From positions 5,213,001-5,277,000 of the forward strand of contig JAPTOF010000020.1 in the NCBI GenBank assembly GCA_028554755.1: a DNA stretch of 64,000 nt. Direction: 5' to 3'. The stretch is from Cordia subcordata (Eukaryota > Streptophyta > Magnoliopsida > Boraginales > Cordiaceae). Numbering within the stretch: position 1 is the first letter of the stretch; each line of letters starts with the position of its first letter. Made by a program: the position numbers and the translations under genes. Positions 47,284 through 59,653 of the stretch are shown here, piece after piece. Under the pieces are notes generated by a model, which was not told the origin of the DNA, searched no databases, and saw only the letters and a list, made by a program, of their open reading frames with translations.

Positions 47284-50200
47284 GTTAGCCTGAAAACAAG
47301 GTGTTTGGTAGATCTAGAGTGAGAACGTTGAGTTTACAAATAAAAGTATTGTTATTAAAAATTGATCTTTAGAAGAATTGCAAATCAATGTCACCATCGC
47401 GTATTTCAGATATCAAGGCAAGTGTTTGTTATCCATTGGCACTGTAATGTAGTAATGTCCTTACACGCTTGATGGACTTGTTTTCACCCTACTAGGATTA
47501 ATTAAAATATCTTATATTTTACCTATTTTTGTTTTGTTTGTGATTTTTTTTTTTTTTAAAAATGATCTTTGGATTTTCTGTTGATTCATATTATGTAAAT
47601 TGCAGTATACATAAATTTATAACACTGACTTATAAGCAACTCCGGTTAAACGCTGCCTCTTATGGTGTTGGTCGTTATAATAAGTTTGTTTACACCTAAA
47701 TGGTTTCATTAAAAAAAAGGAAGCATCTAACAGCAAACACAAAAAAAGTTATTAATGACGGAAATAGCGAAAAGTAGCTCATAGATTTACATTTTGTTTT
47801 TTTTAAAAAAAATATTTTAGTAACCATATAAAATATAAAAAATCTTAATATTTTTATGTTACAAAGTCATTGTCCCAACTTAGCCTTCACACCTGCTCAT
47901 GTGATGAGCAAGATCCATATAATATTAAGAGTAAGATTAGCTGTTATAAATTATATTGGTATTAGTTATTTTATCTTGACTTACTAATAAATTTATATAA
48001 ACAATTATTAAAGCTTTGAGGGCTAGGCATTGGTGTGACGTGATTCAAAGACTATTTGACACTTAAATTGTAATTTTTTTAGAAGAAACCTTCTATTTTT
48101 TGGGGAGAGAATACTTCTATTTTGGCTAGTGCTGTAAGATGGAAACTTATTTCGTTTGGAGATCTTTTACGGAGTATTTCTAAGAGTTAAATACATTTTA
48201 TCCTCTATTTTTTGTGAAAATTACATAAAAGACTTTGTATTTTCAAAACTCATTGACACACCCTAAGGTCTAGAAAACGTTGCACATTGGCTTTGGCAAA
48301 TAGTTTTTTAAAGTTAATGGAGAGTGTTAAAAACATATCTACACTATATTTTAACTTGTTAATAATAAAAAAAACACAAGTAAATTATTATGAATTTTCC
48401 TCTCTACTTTTAAAATTAGTCCAAATTTCTATCTAATTTAAAAATAGTACGAAATTCCTCCCTAATTTTAAAAATAATTGAGATTCTCCATTTGATTTGA
48501 AATAAGGTGCAAATACACCTTTAGATGAGTGAAAAAGTAATAATATTTTTCTTAAATTATGTAAATTTCTTAGTTTAAATGACTCCTTGTTGAATAATAC
48601 AAGTATACGCAGTAATAATTGAATGCATATATACAAAAAAGATTACATAGTTTAAGAGAGATATATATATATATATATATATTTTTTTATTTTTACACTA
48701 CAAGTGATGTATTTACACCTTATTTCAAACCATAAAAAGGAATTTGCATCATTTTTGAAATTGGAGGGGGGTCAAGGTTAGGGACGTAACTACTTTTTAG
48801 TTTGGAGGGGCCCTAGCCCCCACCAAATTTTTTTTCCCTTTTGTGTTTATGAAGTAAATTTTTTATTATAAATAAATAAGTTATATTGGCCCATCTCAAA
48901 TTTTGAGGAAAGAACACGTAAATTGTAATTTTATTTAAATAGGAAGCTTAATTTAATTTAATTGAATACTCTACAAAAAATAAGAAAATTTTAATTTCAT
49001 AAGGAGTAGTAATTTTTTCTAAATTGATATCTATACAAATTACAATTAACTCTTTGTAGTTTATTTTTTCTATTTTTGTTTCACAAAAGTCAAAAGTTCT
49101 ATGGAGACATCATATAAATCATTCTTTTGCTAAGATAAATCTTAAGAAATTAAAGGCTGGGAGAGCATTTGCATGTAGCAATGGAAATATTTTGGCACTT
49201 TATAGGTTCATTTTCTTTAAGCGTTTCAGTATTTTGCTTAGATTTTTGAAGAGTTTTATGAGATTTCAGAATATTTATGGATTGATTTCTTTTCTATAAA
49301 ATCTCATTGTATTTATGTTAGTCAATGTATATTATTATAATGCCTATTTATATTTGACTCCCAACATTTCATCCTTGGTTCGTCCTTGGCCGGGGGATTT
49401 GCAGTTAAAATTTTTTTCCTTAACTCTAATGAAAAAATAACAACAGGAGTTAATGTGTAATATTTTTTAAATTATAGAGATGACCAGTAAATTTTGAAAT
49501 CATAGGAAGCCTTATACAATTTCACAAAGTACGAAAAGTAAAATACATTTTATTCTGTTTATAAAATCCTGCTGACGTCACATTTAGAAATACAGAATCA
49601 CGATTATATGTATAAGAAGTTGGGAGTCACTGTTCGGGTGGGAAAGTGGGTTCTTCCTTATCAAAACTATCAATCAGCTTCCTTAGAACTTGCTGATTTG
49701 ATTAGATTAGACGCCCTACAAGCTTAAAAAAAAAGGGTTTGCTGCATTTCGGAGTATATTCTTGTTATAATTATAAATTTCGTGATATAACGATACTTTT
49801 TAAGTAACCTTATAGGCCTTAATTTGTCATTATTTCCTCTCACTCATTTTCGGTCACGTCTTAGAATAATTTCCTCCTATGTGTATATATTACTCCACCT
49901 AACATTAATTAATTTTAAGATAGAATCTCGAAATTCTTAACATGATTTACCTTGTTTGCCGAATTATGGAATCATGCGACAAGAGCAAACTTTTTCAGAC
50001 AAACAACACTGCTGTGAATGTTGTTGCCTAAAAATGACTATTTTAAGATATGCACTGTGAATGTTGTTGCCTAAAAATGACTGTTTTAAAATATGCACGT
50101 ACCCTTGAACCATCTTTACCGGTGCCACATTACCCAACTTGTCTTCATCCTCTTGACCTAAGCTTAGCTAGCTAGCTTTGTCTCGATGCTTTTCTGTATA

Positions 50201-50600
50201 TCTATCTTTTTTTTCCTTTCCTCTTCTTCTTTTGTCTGAAATTACGGGAGAAGCCTGTTTAAGGTAAAGTGGATTGTGATTGCTCCATATCAAGCTTGGA
50301 TCCTCAACAGGTATATTGAAATGATTAGTTTAAAATATCTCAAGTTCACAAATATTGTCTTGGCTCAAGCTTACAATGTAACATCGGTCTTGTTCTTGAA
50401 CTAGGTGTTTGGACTAGTTCACAATAGTTATTTGTTATGCATAATTATAGCACCAATTTTACTCACGGGGTTGGGGTCTAAGTTTGGGACGTTAATTTTT
50501 GACCAAAAAGAGAGAGAGAGAGAGAATACAAGGGACAAATTAACTACTTATTAATTGCTTGATTAAGTGTTAAAATATAATGTGTGGTAAAAGAATAAAG
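47284..50600. other. AT-rich spacer
   Basis: No gene seen. Simple repeats: (TA)n at 48661-48682 and a gctagctagct string at 50167. Around 50000-50100 a 40-bp unit (actgtgaatgttgttgcctaaaaatgact followed by ttttaa(g/a)atatgca) occurs twice in tandem. Confidence 0.4.
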
Positions 50601-50925
50601 GATTGGTTTGGGGCTTGTTGTGAAACTTTATTTATTGAGTTGTAAATAGAAATGTGATTGATTATTTGACCCTAGTTTTTAGTTATTGAGCTTCTAGCTG
50701 TCAAAAATATAAAAATATATTAAAAAAAAAGAAAAAAGCTTTTTACACGATGTAAAAATAGTTTCGTAAAAATCTTTAAAAACAATTTGGGACTATGTAT
50801 TCTTTTTTAAATTAGTTGTAACTTTTATTTAAAAGTTTCTTAAAATAAAGCTAAATTGAATATTTATAATTTTTAAACTCATAATGAGCATCTTTTAAAT
50901 GTTAAAAAGTTAAGCCAAACAAATA
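50600..50925. repeat. Copy of the dispersed AT-rich repeat (8040/41281 family)
   Basis: Order of landmarks: ggattggtttggggcttgttgtga, ttattgagcttctagct, cgatgtaaaaatagtttcgtaaaaatcttt, gtaacttttatttaaaagtttcttaaaa, ttaagccaaacaaa. These match the 41281 copy with many changes. Confidence 0.5.
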
Positions 50926-51536
50926 GTACTATTTGTAAAAATCATGTGCATTGAGTATGGCTTTAAATTCTTTAACATTGCATGTTCGAGCCGTTAATTG
51001 GTATTATAAACTATTCACAGCTGTTTGAACTAAATGGAAGTACAAACACATTAAATAAAGACTTGGGAAATCTAAACATTTTGGTATCAAACATTTTTCA
51101 TAAATGGGTTAAGGAAAGGTCCACCCCAAAGATTTAGCTGGCCAACAAGTGCACCCATTAATGTTACCTGATAATGAGATTTACCTTTATATGTTTGTGG
51201 GTCTATATAAAAAGTTAAGCAGTAGTAATCGAGTTGAGTCGGATTCTCTTTTAACATCATTTTTACTGAGTAAAAGTTAACAACTATAAAAAAATATAAT
51301 ATTTCTCGCTCAAAAATATTACGAGTAACAATTTTAAAAAATGATTTTTTGGTAATAAATCTTTCATTTCCAAAAAATTTGATACATTTAATAAAATTAA
51401 GTTGAGTTAAAATTCAAAAATAACAATTTGAAGGATAGAAAAAATATTTGAGACTCAATTTAATGACAATATAATTTTTGAATTTAGTTTTTACTACCAA
51501 AACAATAGATTGTCAGCCCAAAAATATGTGCCATTG

Positions 51537-51772
51537 CGTGAGTTAGTAAGTGGCAGTGATTAGGGTGGACACCGACAACGCGGATCGAGTCAGTGGCGCG
51601 ATTCATTGAAATATTGCGGGTCATTCTTTGGATTTCCACGCCCGTTGGTCCTCTCCCTGGTCGGGCTGCCACTCACGCACATCCCTCGATTTACCTCCCG
51701 CCTGGTTAAGGGGCCTCTGGCCAGGTGGGAAAGGGGTTCTCCTTTGGTTAACCTTTTAAAAAAAAAAAAAAA
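51537..51772 (+). mobile_element. tRNA-derived SINE, copy D (5'-worn)
   Basis: Lacks the first bases of copy B. The A-box area is tgagttagtaagtggc and the B-box cggatcgagtc is degraded, but the 3' half (tccacgcccgttggtcctctc, ctggttaaggggcctctggcc, cctttggttaacc) is almost the same as copy B and ends in a 16-base poly-A. Target-site duplication atgtgccattg (51526-51536 and 51773-51783). Confidence 0.85.
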
Positions 51773-51783
51773 ATGTGCCATTG

Positions 51784-52950
51784 ATGTGTTGAAAATAAAA
51801 AAAAAGCATGCCACGTGTGGAAACTACATCAATGATAAAATATGCTCGTACTATAATAAGACTTCCACTGTAAGAAAAGAGACCACAATCGACCAATCAA
51901 CAACAGTCAGAACATCAACTATAACAACATCAACAAAATCTTTCTTATTCAGTAAATAACGACAACTTATAAGGGTAAAAAGGTAAACTTTCAAAATTAG
52001 AAACAAAATACCTTAATTAGAAACGTCATTTAGCCACAATTGCAATGGGTCCCACTCTTTTGTCTGATGCTTTTAGCCAATTAAGCACAAAACATAACTC
52101 AATATGGCAAATATACAAAGCATAAAAAAAATCAGCAATATACAAATTAAATAAATTTTCAATATTTATTAAACAATTAAAGAGAAACAAGTACCTTTAG
52201 AAAATTGACTAGTTGACGAAAAAAAAGAGATTAGGTGATTAAATTTATAGATTCATAAAATACTTCTTGACAAGAAAAAATTATGAAATAGTTTATATAT
52301 ATATACATATACATATATTTATTAATTGGTCGAATGATTTTTTATCTTCATCATTATTTGACTTTCATGCATCATTACCTTTTTCCCTATTACAAGAAAA
52401 CCCAATTGATGAAACTTTAACATTGAAAGAGTGATCGAACTTGATCAATAATTGAAAAAATAACAATATAAAACTTCAAAGAATACACAAGTTAGTAAAG
52501 AACGAAACTTAAATTTAATGATATAAGAAAAGATTTAAACTTAAATGTACCTCAAAAAAATCTTTTTGAACTTAGCCGATTGAGTAATGTCTCAAAAAAT
52601 GGATCACTAAAAATGGGTCACTAAATTACTATTTAATGTTTATATAATTTGAGCGGTGTAATTGTTAGATTATCTGTCTTAGTCCTTACTTACAAAAGCT
52701 TGTAATATCTACGCATTATTTTGTAATTAAACAGTTTTTATCGGGTGATAATAAAGTGTCATTAATATCGTACCAGAAAAAGCAAAGAAAGCGGAGAGAA
52801 TCTAGAAATGACCATCTCTTTTCAATTTCTTAAAACCCCAAAAATTGGATTTTTATTCATAATAAGTAGAGAGAGAAAGAGAATGTTGGAGAAAAAAAAA
52901 AAAGGAAAAAAAAAGAGAGCAGAGAATACAAAGAAGACCGGATGTTGACA
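51784..52950. other. AT-rich spacer upstream of DUF863 gene
   Basis: No gene seen. The right part (52860-52925), with gagagagaaagag and A-rich runs, may be part of the DUF863 promoter. Confidence 0.35.
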
Positions 52951-53029
52951 AATTTCACGTCACTGTTCTTGGAGGAGTCATTTGTTAGTGTAAGAGGAAA
53001 GATTTCTTATCTGGGATCTCTCTAAAAAA

Positions 53030-53495
53030 AATAATATACACTATGCAAAATCTCTCTCTCAATTCCTGATTTCTCTCTCTGAAAAAATATACACACTTGC
53101 AAGCTCTTGCCTTTTTTCAGTTTCTCATTTTGTTTTGTTTTCTGTCTATTTTTTTCTTCTCTTTGTAAAAGAACAAAGCTTTTCTTTTCTTTTCTTTTTC
53201 ATTTTAGAGAGGAGAGAGAGAGAGTGGCCCCCACTAGATCGAAATCTTTAATCTTTTTTGGTTGATCTGAGCTTCTTCAATGGTGTTAAAGAATTATACC
53301 GTTTGTTGTTCACTTCTAGTTAAGCAATTATTGCTATTTTTTCTTTAGTTGGTCTTCGTTCTTCTTTTCTTTTTACCCATTTTTGTTAGCCTTTTTAGTG
53401 AAAGTTGTTATCATGGATGGTGCTAAAGGAACAGTTTAATGATTCAGTCCATGAGAGGGCCTTGAGAAGGAGTGGTTTCAGGATGTGGGTCTAAG
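53030..53495 (+). promoter_or_regulatory. Probable 5' leader exon of DUF863 gene, rich in CT and uORFs
   Basis: A pyrimidine-rich leader (ctctctctcaattcctgatttctctctctg at about 53050, and tttcttttcttttcttttt) is followed by four short upstream ORFs: 53280-53348 (22 codons), 53413-53439 (MDGAKGTV), 53439-53465 (MIQSMRGP, its ATG overlapping the previous stop) and 53483-53494 (MWV). The exon would end at 53495 with ctaag|gtaaat, and intron 53496-56118 would join it to the coding exon. The transcription start is not determined. The leader assignment is inferred from the splice site, the composition and the absence of another gene. Confidence 0.55.
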
Positions 53496-56118
53496 GTAAA
53501 TTTTTCTCTTTTCATTTTTTTTAAAGTAAAATTTTGGTATATAATTATGTTTATTGGTTTTTACTAGGACTCAGAGAATATGGTTCTTATCCTTCTTTTT
53601 TAAAAACTTTTAATTATATTTAATTGAATGGTTAATTGATGTGATTAATGTTAATTACAGTTTTTTGGGTGTTGCAAAATTGTATCTTTTGTTGGTATGA
53701 ACAATTGAATTTTCGCATTTTCTTTGTGAATTTTGGCTCACTTGTTTCTGCTGGTTTTTTGGTAATTTTATGGATGCTTGAATTTGATGATGATAATATT
53801 TATGCAGGATCTGTTTTAGCTTCTGTATTTATGAATTTCTTTATTATTGTAACGCATAAAGATTGCAACTTTATTGACTGGGGATATGCTCTCTTGACCT
53901 GTAGTATGCTAGGTTAGAGCTTTGGTCTTTGCCTCTTTTTATGTAATGGTGGTTAGCTGATTGAATTCTTAATGTTGACTGAAATGTTTTTAAGTGTATT
54001 GGTTGAAATTCCTTAGAGGCAGCCGGGTGTTGTCTTATCATTAAATTTTGCATCAGTGGCACCCAGGTTTTCTGCATTCTACAGCTAAAGTGTCTGCAGT
54101 GACTAAATACAATTGATTATTTCTTTTATTGCATTCGAATTGTTCAAACCTCGAGTTAATGCTTTTGTCGTGACACTACCGAAGCAGTCTGCTTTTGGTA
54201 AATGACCATTCTGTTTCTTTTCTAGATATCTATGATCTTAAAGTTGTTCATTTGCAGTCATTTTTGCTCACTGTGGTAATGATATGTATTGGTGTATATA
54301 CTGCGGTCTAAATTGTCTAGCTATGACTGGCTGCCTTCTAACTAATTGGTGATCTCTCGGAAGTTGACCTGATAGCAAATTAGATTGCTTTAGTGGGAAA
54401 AGATTACTCGAGTGTGTGGTATCTTTCCAAGTCCATGAGAGATGTCTCGTCTTCTATCTCTGTGTTGCACCAATTGGCTTGGTCCTGTCACTACACTTTG
54501 TTACTAGATGATTGTCATTCTATGCATGGGAGTTAAGTCTTTTTACTTGTAGAATTTATTTTGATCATAACTAGAGACTTAGTGCATGATGATTTTCTGG
54601 AGTGTTCTCTTGGTTGTGGATGTTGTCTAGGAGCATAATAGTTTGATGTGATCTGAATTTGATTTTGAGAGCATTTTCAATAGAGCGTCTAGATTTAACA
54701 AGGATGTACCACGTTTCCCATGGGAACCCACGAACTTCTTGATGATTGAAACATGGTGGATTATTAATGCAGTGAAAGAAGGATTTATGTTCTTGATGTT
54801 CTCCTGAAAAGGGATGTCTTCACTTTGCTTCTTGCAAAAGCTTGATAAATATGTGCATCCAACTTAGTTTGTATTAAAATCATTTTTATCTCGCAAAAGA
54901 AGGATGTAGTAGTTCATATCCAATATGTGAGTAGGGATGTAAGCTGGTCATTGATAATCAATTATTTTGCTGCTGCATGCAGCATGAGCTAATATCATTT
55001 GTGTTATTGCACCATATCACTCCTATGCTCTTTATGAAACCAATCCTATTACCATCATATATCTATATCTTGATTGTATCGATAATTGACAATTACCTGT
55101 AGCTGGTGCTCATAAGTTTGTCCTGCTATCAATTGTGAACCTGTTAACGATAAATGCTAATATAGCATTGGTATAAAAATCTACCTGATCTAGCAGAAGA
55201 AAATCCTAAAGCATTCTTACTTTGTTGTCTTTTGGAATGTGCATTCTCTTTTGGAAGGAAAAGTCTGTTCTAGGTCTTTGCTTCTTTTGTCCATTTCAGG
55301 ATCTTCTGGATTTATATCATATTATGTTGTCAATTCTTGAACTAAATGACAGTTCTGTCTTTGGAATAGCCATCTGTAGCAGTCCAGGAGAATGTTGTTT
55401 TCCCTTCTGGCAGTAACCAACTAACCATAGCGCTTGTTTCTGTTCTTGTTTTGGAACTGTTGGTTATTTTGTGAACAGTTTTTATGTATTCATGTTCCAT
55501 ATAAAATTACTTCCAGGGTGTTGAGTTAAATAACTTTCCCAATGATATTTATGTTGAAAGCCATATGATGCTGACCAAGTGATCTTCCATACTTTTATAA
55601 TAAATATTTGAGTAAAGAATACGTGAAAGAAATGAAATATCTTTACCCTTCTTTCTCTATTCTTATCAACAATTAACAAGTTAAACTGATTCATTTATTA
55701 GTTGATTCAAAGGATCTCTAATCAAGCGTCTACTTTAAATACAAGATCTATAGGGTTATGGTACAGAATTCATGCGTCTGTAATTTGACTTGAAATTTTA
55801 CCCACGGTGAATATGACACTCGTTCTTAGTCACGAGGTCTCTGTGTGTAATGATAATACATTAAATTGGTGACTTAGATATATGGCATCTTGCAATAATC
55901 TTGTTCCTATAGTTTCTCATATCAATGAAATTTTAGGTTCCAATCTCTGAAATTTGACTTAGCTATTTCAAAAAATTATCTTGTCAGAATTAAATCTCTA
56001 GGGAGATTTTGCACAAAGGAAAGAACAAAGTAAAGTTAAAAGGGGGGAAGGGCTTCCCATTCTTTGTCTTCTGTGAATGTGGTGACTTATTGAAAGCTTT
56101 CTTCTTGATCATTTGCAG
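53496..56118 (+). other. Leader intron of DUF863 gene
   Basis: A 2.6-kb segment from GTAAAT (53496) to ATTTGCAG (56118). It is T-rich with no convincing coding block; ORFs at 53648-53917, 55222-55416 and others look like chance. Long first introns of this kind in plant leaders often affect expression. Confidence 0.5.
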
Positions 56119-56120
56119 GA

Positions 56121-59100
56121 ATGGGAACACAAGTTCACCATAAAAGCTACTTGGCAGGATATAACCCCATGAGGGACCTTAATGATGATTCCAACGGTAA
56201 TAGCTGGCACCTACTTTTTGGCGATAACAGCTTAGCAAATGGACAATATTATACAGGGTTTGTGCCAAGAGCAATAGCAGATGCACATTCAGGTTATGAT
56301 AAGAATGCATTGAAGCAGAAAATGATTGAACATGAGACCATATTTAAGGATCAGGTGTGTTTATTGATTATATATAATCTTCAGAGAGCTAGCTAGTTTG
56401 CTAGTATATTCATCAATCTTTTTGTTTTCCAATCACCCAGGTAAATGAGCTGCACCGCATTTATAGAATCCAAAGGGATATGATGGAGGAGATCAAGAGG
56501 AATGATCTGCGGATACATAGAGCATCAATTGAACCATCATCGTCATCAAGCATCCTGGGTTCACAAGCACCATCTGAGGATGCATGGAAATGGCATGTGC
56601 CCAGCTACCCATTTGTGGATTCTGGTTATGCTAGGTCAACTGTTTCAGGTGCTGAAATTATTAATTCTCCCTTTAGTTGTACAAAAGGGAACAACAAGCT
56701 AGCTAGTCGAGTTCCATCCCAAAATGGCTGCACTTCAAAGGAATTTGAAGCTTCTGAAGCTAGACCCTCGAAGGTGAGAAAAAAATTGTTTGATCTTCAG
56801 CTCCCAGCTGATGAGTACATTGATACAGAAGATGAGCAGCGGGACCCTAAATTATCTAGTACTTATAGTTTTACACCTGATGGGGAATATAAAATTGCAT
56901 CAGAGAATAGTATGAAACTGTTTCTAGGCGGTGTTGCTGGTGGAAAGACTGGTGGCCAGCGAGATGCATTTACTTCTGTTTCCCATTTGAAAAGCTCTGT
57001 TGGATTGGCTGATCTTAATGAACCTGCTGAGGTTGAAGAGACTGCTGCTCCTTCATCAATTAATAATCTTGGTCATTCCAGCTGTAATGGTAGGATTGAA
57101 TGTATAGATTTGTCTGCTAAACGTAATTCAGGGGTTTTAAGTCCCCATAAAGAAGTTATGCAAAAACCTCACCGTGCAAGCCATACTGGTACTCCGAACA
57201 ATTTGTCTACTGAGAACAAAGGCAATGAGAAAGAGTGGTTTCCCCATATGTATGAATCAGGTATTATTTTAGAACTCCTGAAATTCTTCACTAGCATACT
57301 TATATATGATCCACTGAGCTATTTTATTTGTAAAGCGTTGCTTAAAGCTGAGCTGTTATCTCTATGGATTTCACTTTGATGCCTCTGCCAAGATTAAATA
57401 GATAAATGAAAATAAGGTGCATTGAGATTATTTTGTCTAGTTTTTTGCACCTATATTGAGAATTGATTCAGTTCATAATTGCAATATTGTCATCTAATAC
57501 AAAATAACTTTAATTTCCCTATAGGGCACAGCAGAGGCAGCTTCAGTTCTGTCTCTAGAGGTTTCCAACAAGAAAAGCGATCTTTACCTTCTACCCTGGC
57601 AGAGGCTCATCTGCCTGGAATTTATTTAACTGATTATAGAAAGGAAGATCTGTGGAAAGAAAGAGCAGGACGGGGGGTGGAAGCAACTGATAGAACACGT
57701 GATTATTCCAATAACAACCATTTGGAACCTGTTTTGGCGTCCCAAGTGCCTAGTCAATACCCATTTATGGATTCCTCAGATGTCTCCAGTACTTGGCCGC
57801 AGTTTGTGTCACCATGGGGGAAACCAGCAGATAGTTTGAAGCAAAAGTTGGCATCATTTCATTCACAGCCATCACTAATATCTTCTGCAAGCTTAAATAA
57901 GTGTTTGTCCTCATCTGTTCAAAACCATGGTATTTTGGGGGATAAGTGGCATGTTAATTGCATTTCTAGGTTAAATCCAGGTCTAGGATGTGATCCACCA
58001 TCCCGCAATGGTTTTTACCTTGGGTCTTCATCAGGGTCTAAGGATCTTCCAGTTTGCTTCTCTTCAGTTGGTTTTGATCACCTGAATGGCAGGAGAAGTG
58101 ATAACGTAGCATCTGAGCACTTTATTAATCATCAGTTGGAGAAGTCTCTTAAGGGCTCTAGTTATGCTGACATGAAGCCTGGGAAGGATATGAATTTAAA
58201 TGTGGCCTTTCCCAAGAATTCATGGAATGACGCAGCTTCACAACATGATCTTGAGATCACAGAAGGAAAGAGTAAACCTGAAGATGGTCAAGCCATGCTG
58301 CCTTGGCTTTGCGCTAAGCCAGCCTGTAAAAGTGAGGTTACAAATTCAAGGAGAGATGTAAACCTCCATCAAGCCTCACCAGATTTATTGTTTGGCAAGA
58401 CTGAAGCTGTCAATCAAGTTTTCAATGCTCCATCTGCTTTAAACAACCATGAAATTAAGCCCAAAAAGGAGATAAGTGAGGCTCAAAGTGTTAAAAAGAT
58501 TCTCGGATTTCCCATCTTTGATAATCCCAGTGCTTCGGAAGATAAAGCATCATCACTTGTTTCCTCCACTGCTGCTCTTCATCCCACCCCAGAAGGAGCA
58601 CCTGCCAAACAGGAAAGGCAAATTAGATTAATTGATATTAATGTGGCTTGTGACGCCTCACTTCTTGACTCCGGCGATGAGCCTGCCGCAGATGAAATGG
58701 TTGTGGAGAAGCCATTAGATCAGAAAGCTATTTGTGTTAAAAATTTGATTGATTTGAACTCATGTATTACAGAGGATGAAGATCCGCCAGTTCCCTCTGT
58801 TGCAAGCAATACTGCCAAAGTTGTACTGGAGATAGACCTGGAAGCCCCTGCTGTTCCAGAAGCAGAGGAAGATATTCTGCCCGAGAAAGAAAATGTGCAA
58901 GAGACCGTTCATCAACCACCAGGTCAGAAAACTGACCAAACAGTGGATGAAGTTATCAGGATTGCAGCAGAAGCTATAGTTGACATATCATCATCTTGCC
59001 AGCATATAAATCTGGACGATAGTACTTGCCCCCCACTTGATGCTTCATTGGAAGAATCCCTTCTATGGTTTGCAGATGTTGTCACTTGTAGTGCTGATAA

Positions 59101-59653
59101 ATTCCGAAAGAAGTCTGGCAAAGAAGGTTCGTCTGAAGAGATGGATGATTTTGAAGCCATGACATTGCTGTTGCCAGAGACAAAGGAAGAAGATTACATG
59201 CCTAAGCCTTTTGTCCCAGAAGGGCAGAATGTCGAAGAAACAGAAACTAATTTGTTGCCATCACGACCACGTAGGGGCCAGGCAAGAAGAGGAAGGCAGC
59301 GGAGGGACTTTCAGAGGGACATCCTTCCTGGTTTGGCTTCATTGTCAAGGCATGAGGTGACTGAAGACCTTCAGACATTTGGAGGGCTTATGAGAGCAAC
59401 GGGCCATACCTGGAATTCAGGATTGACAAGAAGAAATGGCACCAGAAATGGAGGCACTAGGGGCCGAAGGCGAGCAGTGGTTGAAACTACCCCAGCTGTT
59501 CCCAGTGCGCCTTGCAGTCCGCTGGTGCAGCAACTGAGTAACATTGAAACTGGTCTGCCGGATAGAAGCCTTACAGGCTGGGGGAAGACAACTAGACGCC
59601 CTCGGCGCCAAAGATGCCCTGCAGGTAACCCTCCCACTGTTGCAATAACCTAA
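56121..59653 (+). CDS. DUF863 family protein of unknown function
   Basis: Large plant-specific DUF863 protein; molecular function not established to my knowledge. Three coding exons: 56121-56354, 56441-57260 and 57525-59653. Junctions are CAG|GTGTGT, CCCAG|GTAAAT, ATCAG|GTATTA and TATAG|GGCAC; the frame is continuous and gives 1060 residues. The N-terminal signature is MGTQVHHKSYLAGYNPMRDL, then NGQYYTGFVPRAIADAHSGY and the short amphipathic stretch MIEHETIFKDQVNELHRIYR / QRDMMEEIKR, typical of the family. The middle is Ser/Pro/Asn-rich and disordered, with LADLNEP and IDINVACD / LIDLNSC (DLN-type) motifs that could act as EAR-like repressor motifs. The C-terminus is conserved: SLEESLLWFADVV, DDFEAMTLLLPETKEEDYMP, RRGQARRGRQRRDFQRDILP and NGTRNGGTRGRRR. 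The basic tract suggests nuclear location (inference). The leader and long first intron are listed separately. Confidence 0.94.
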
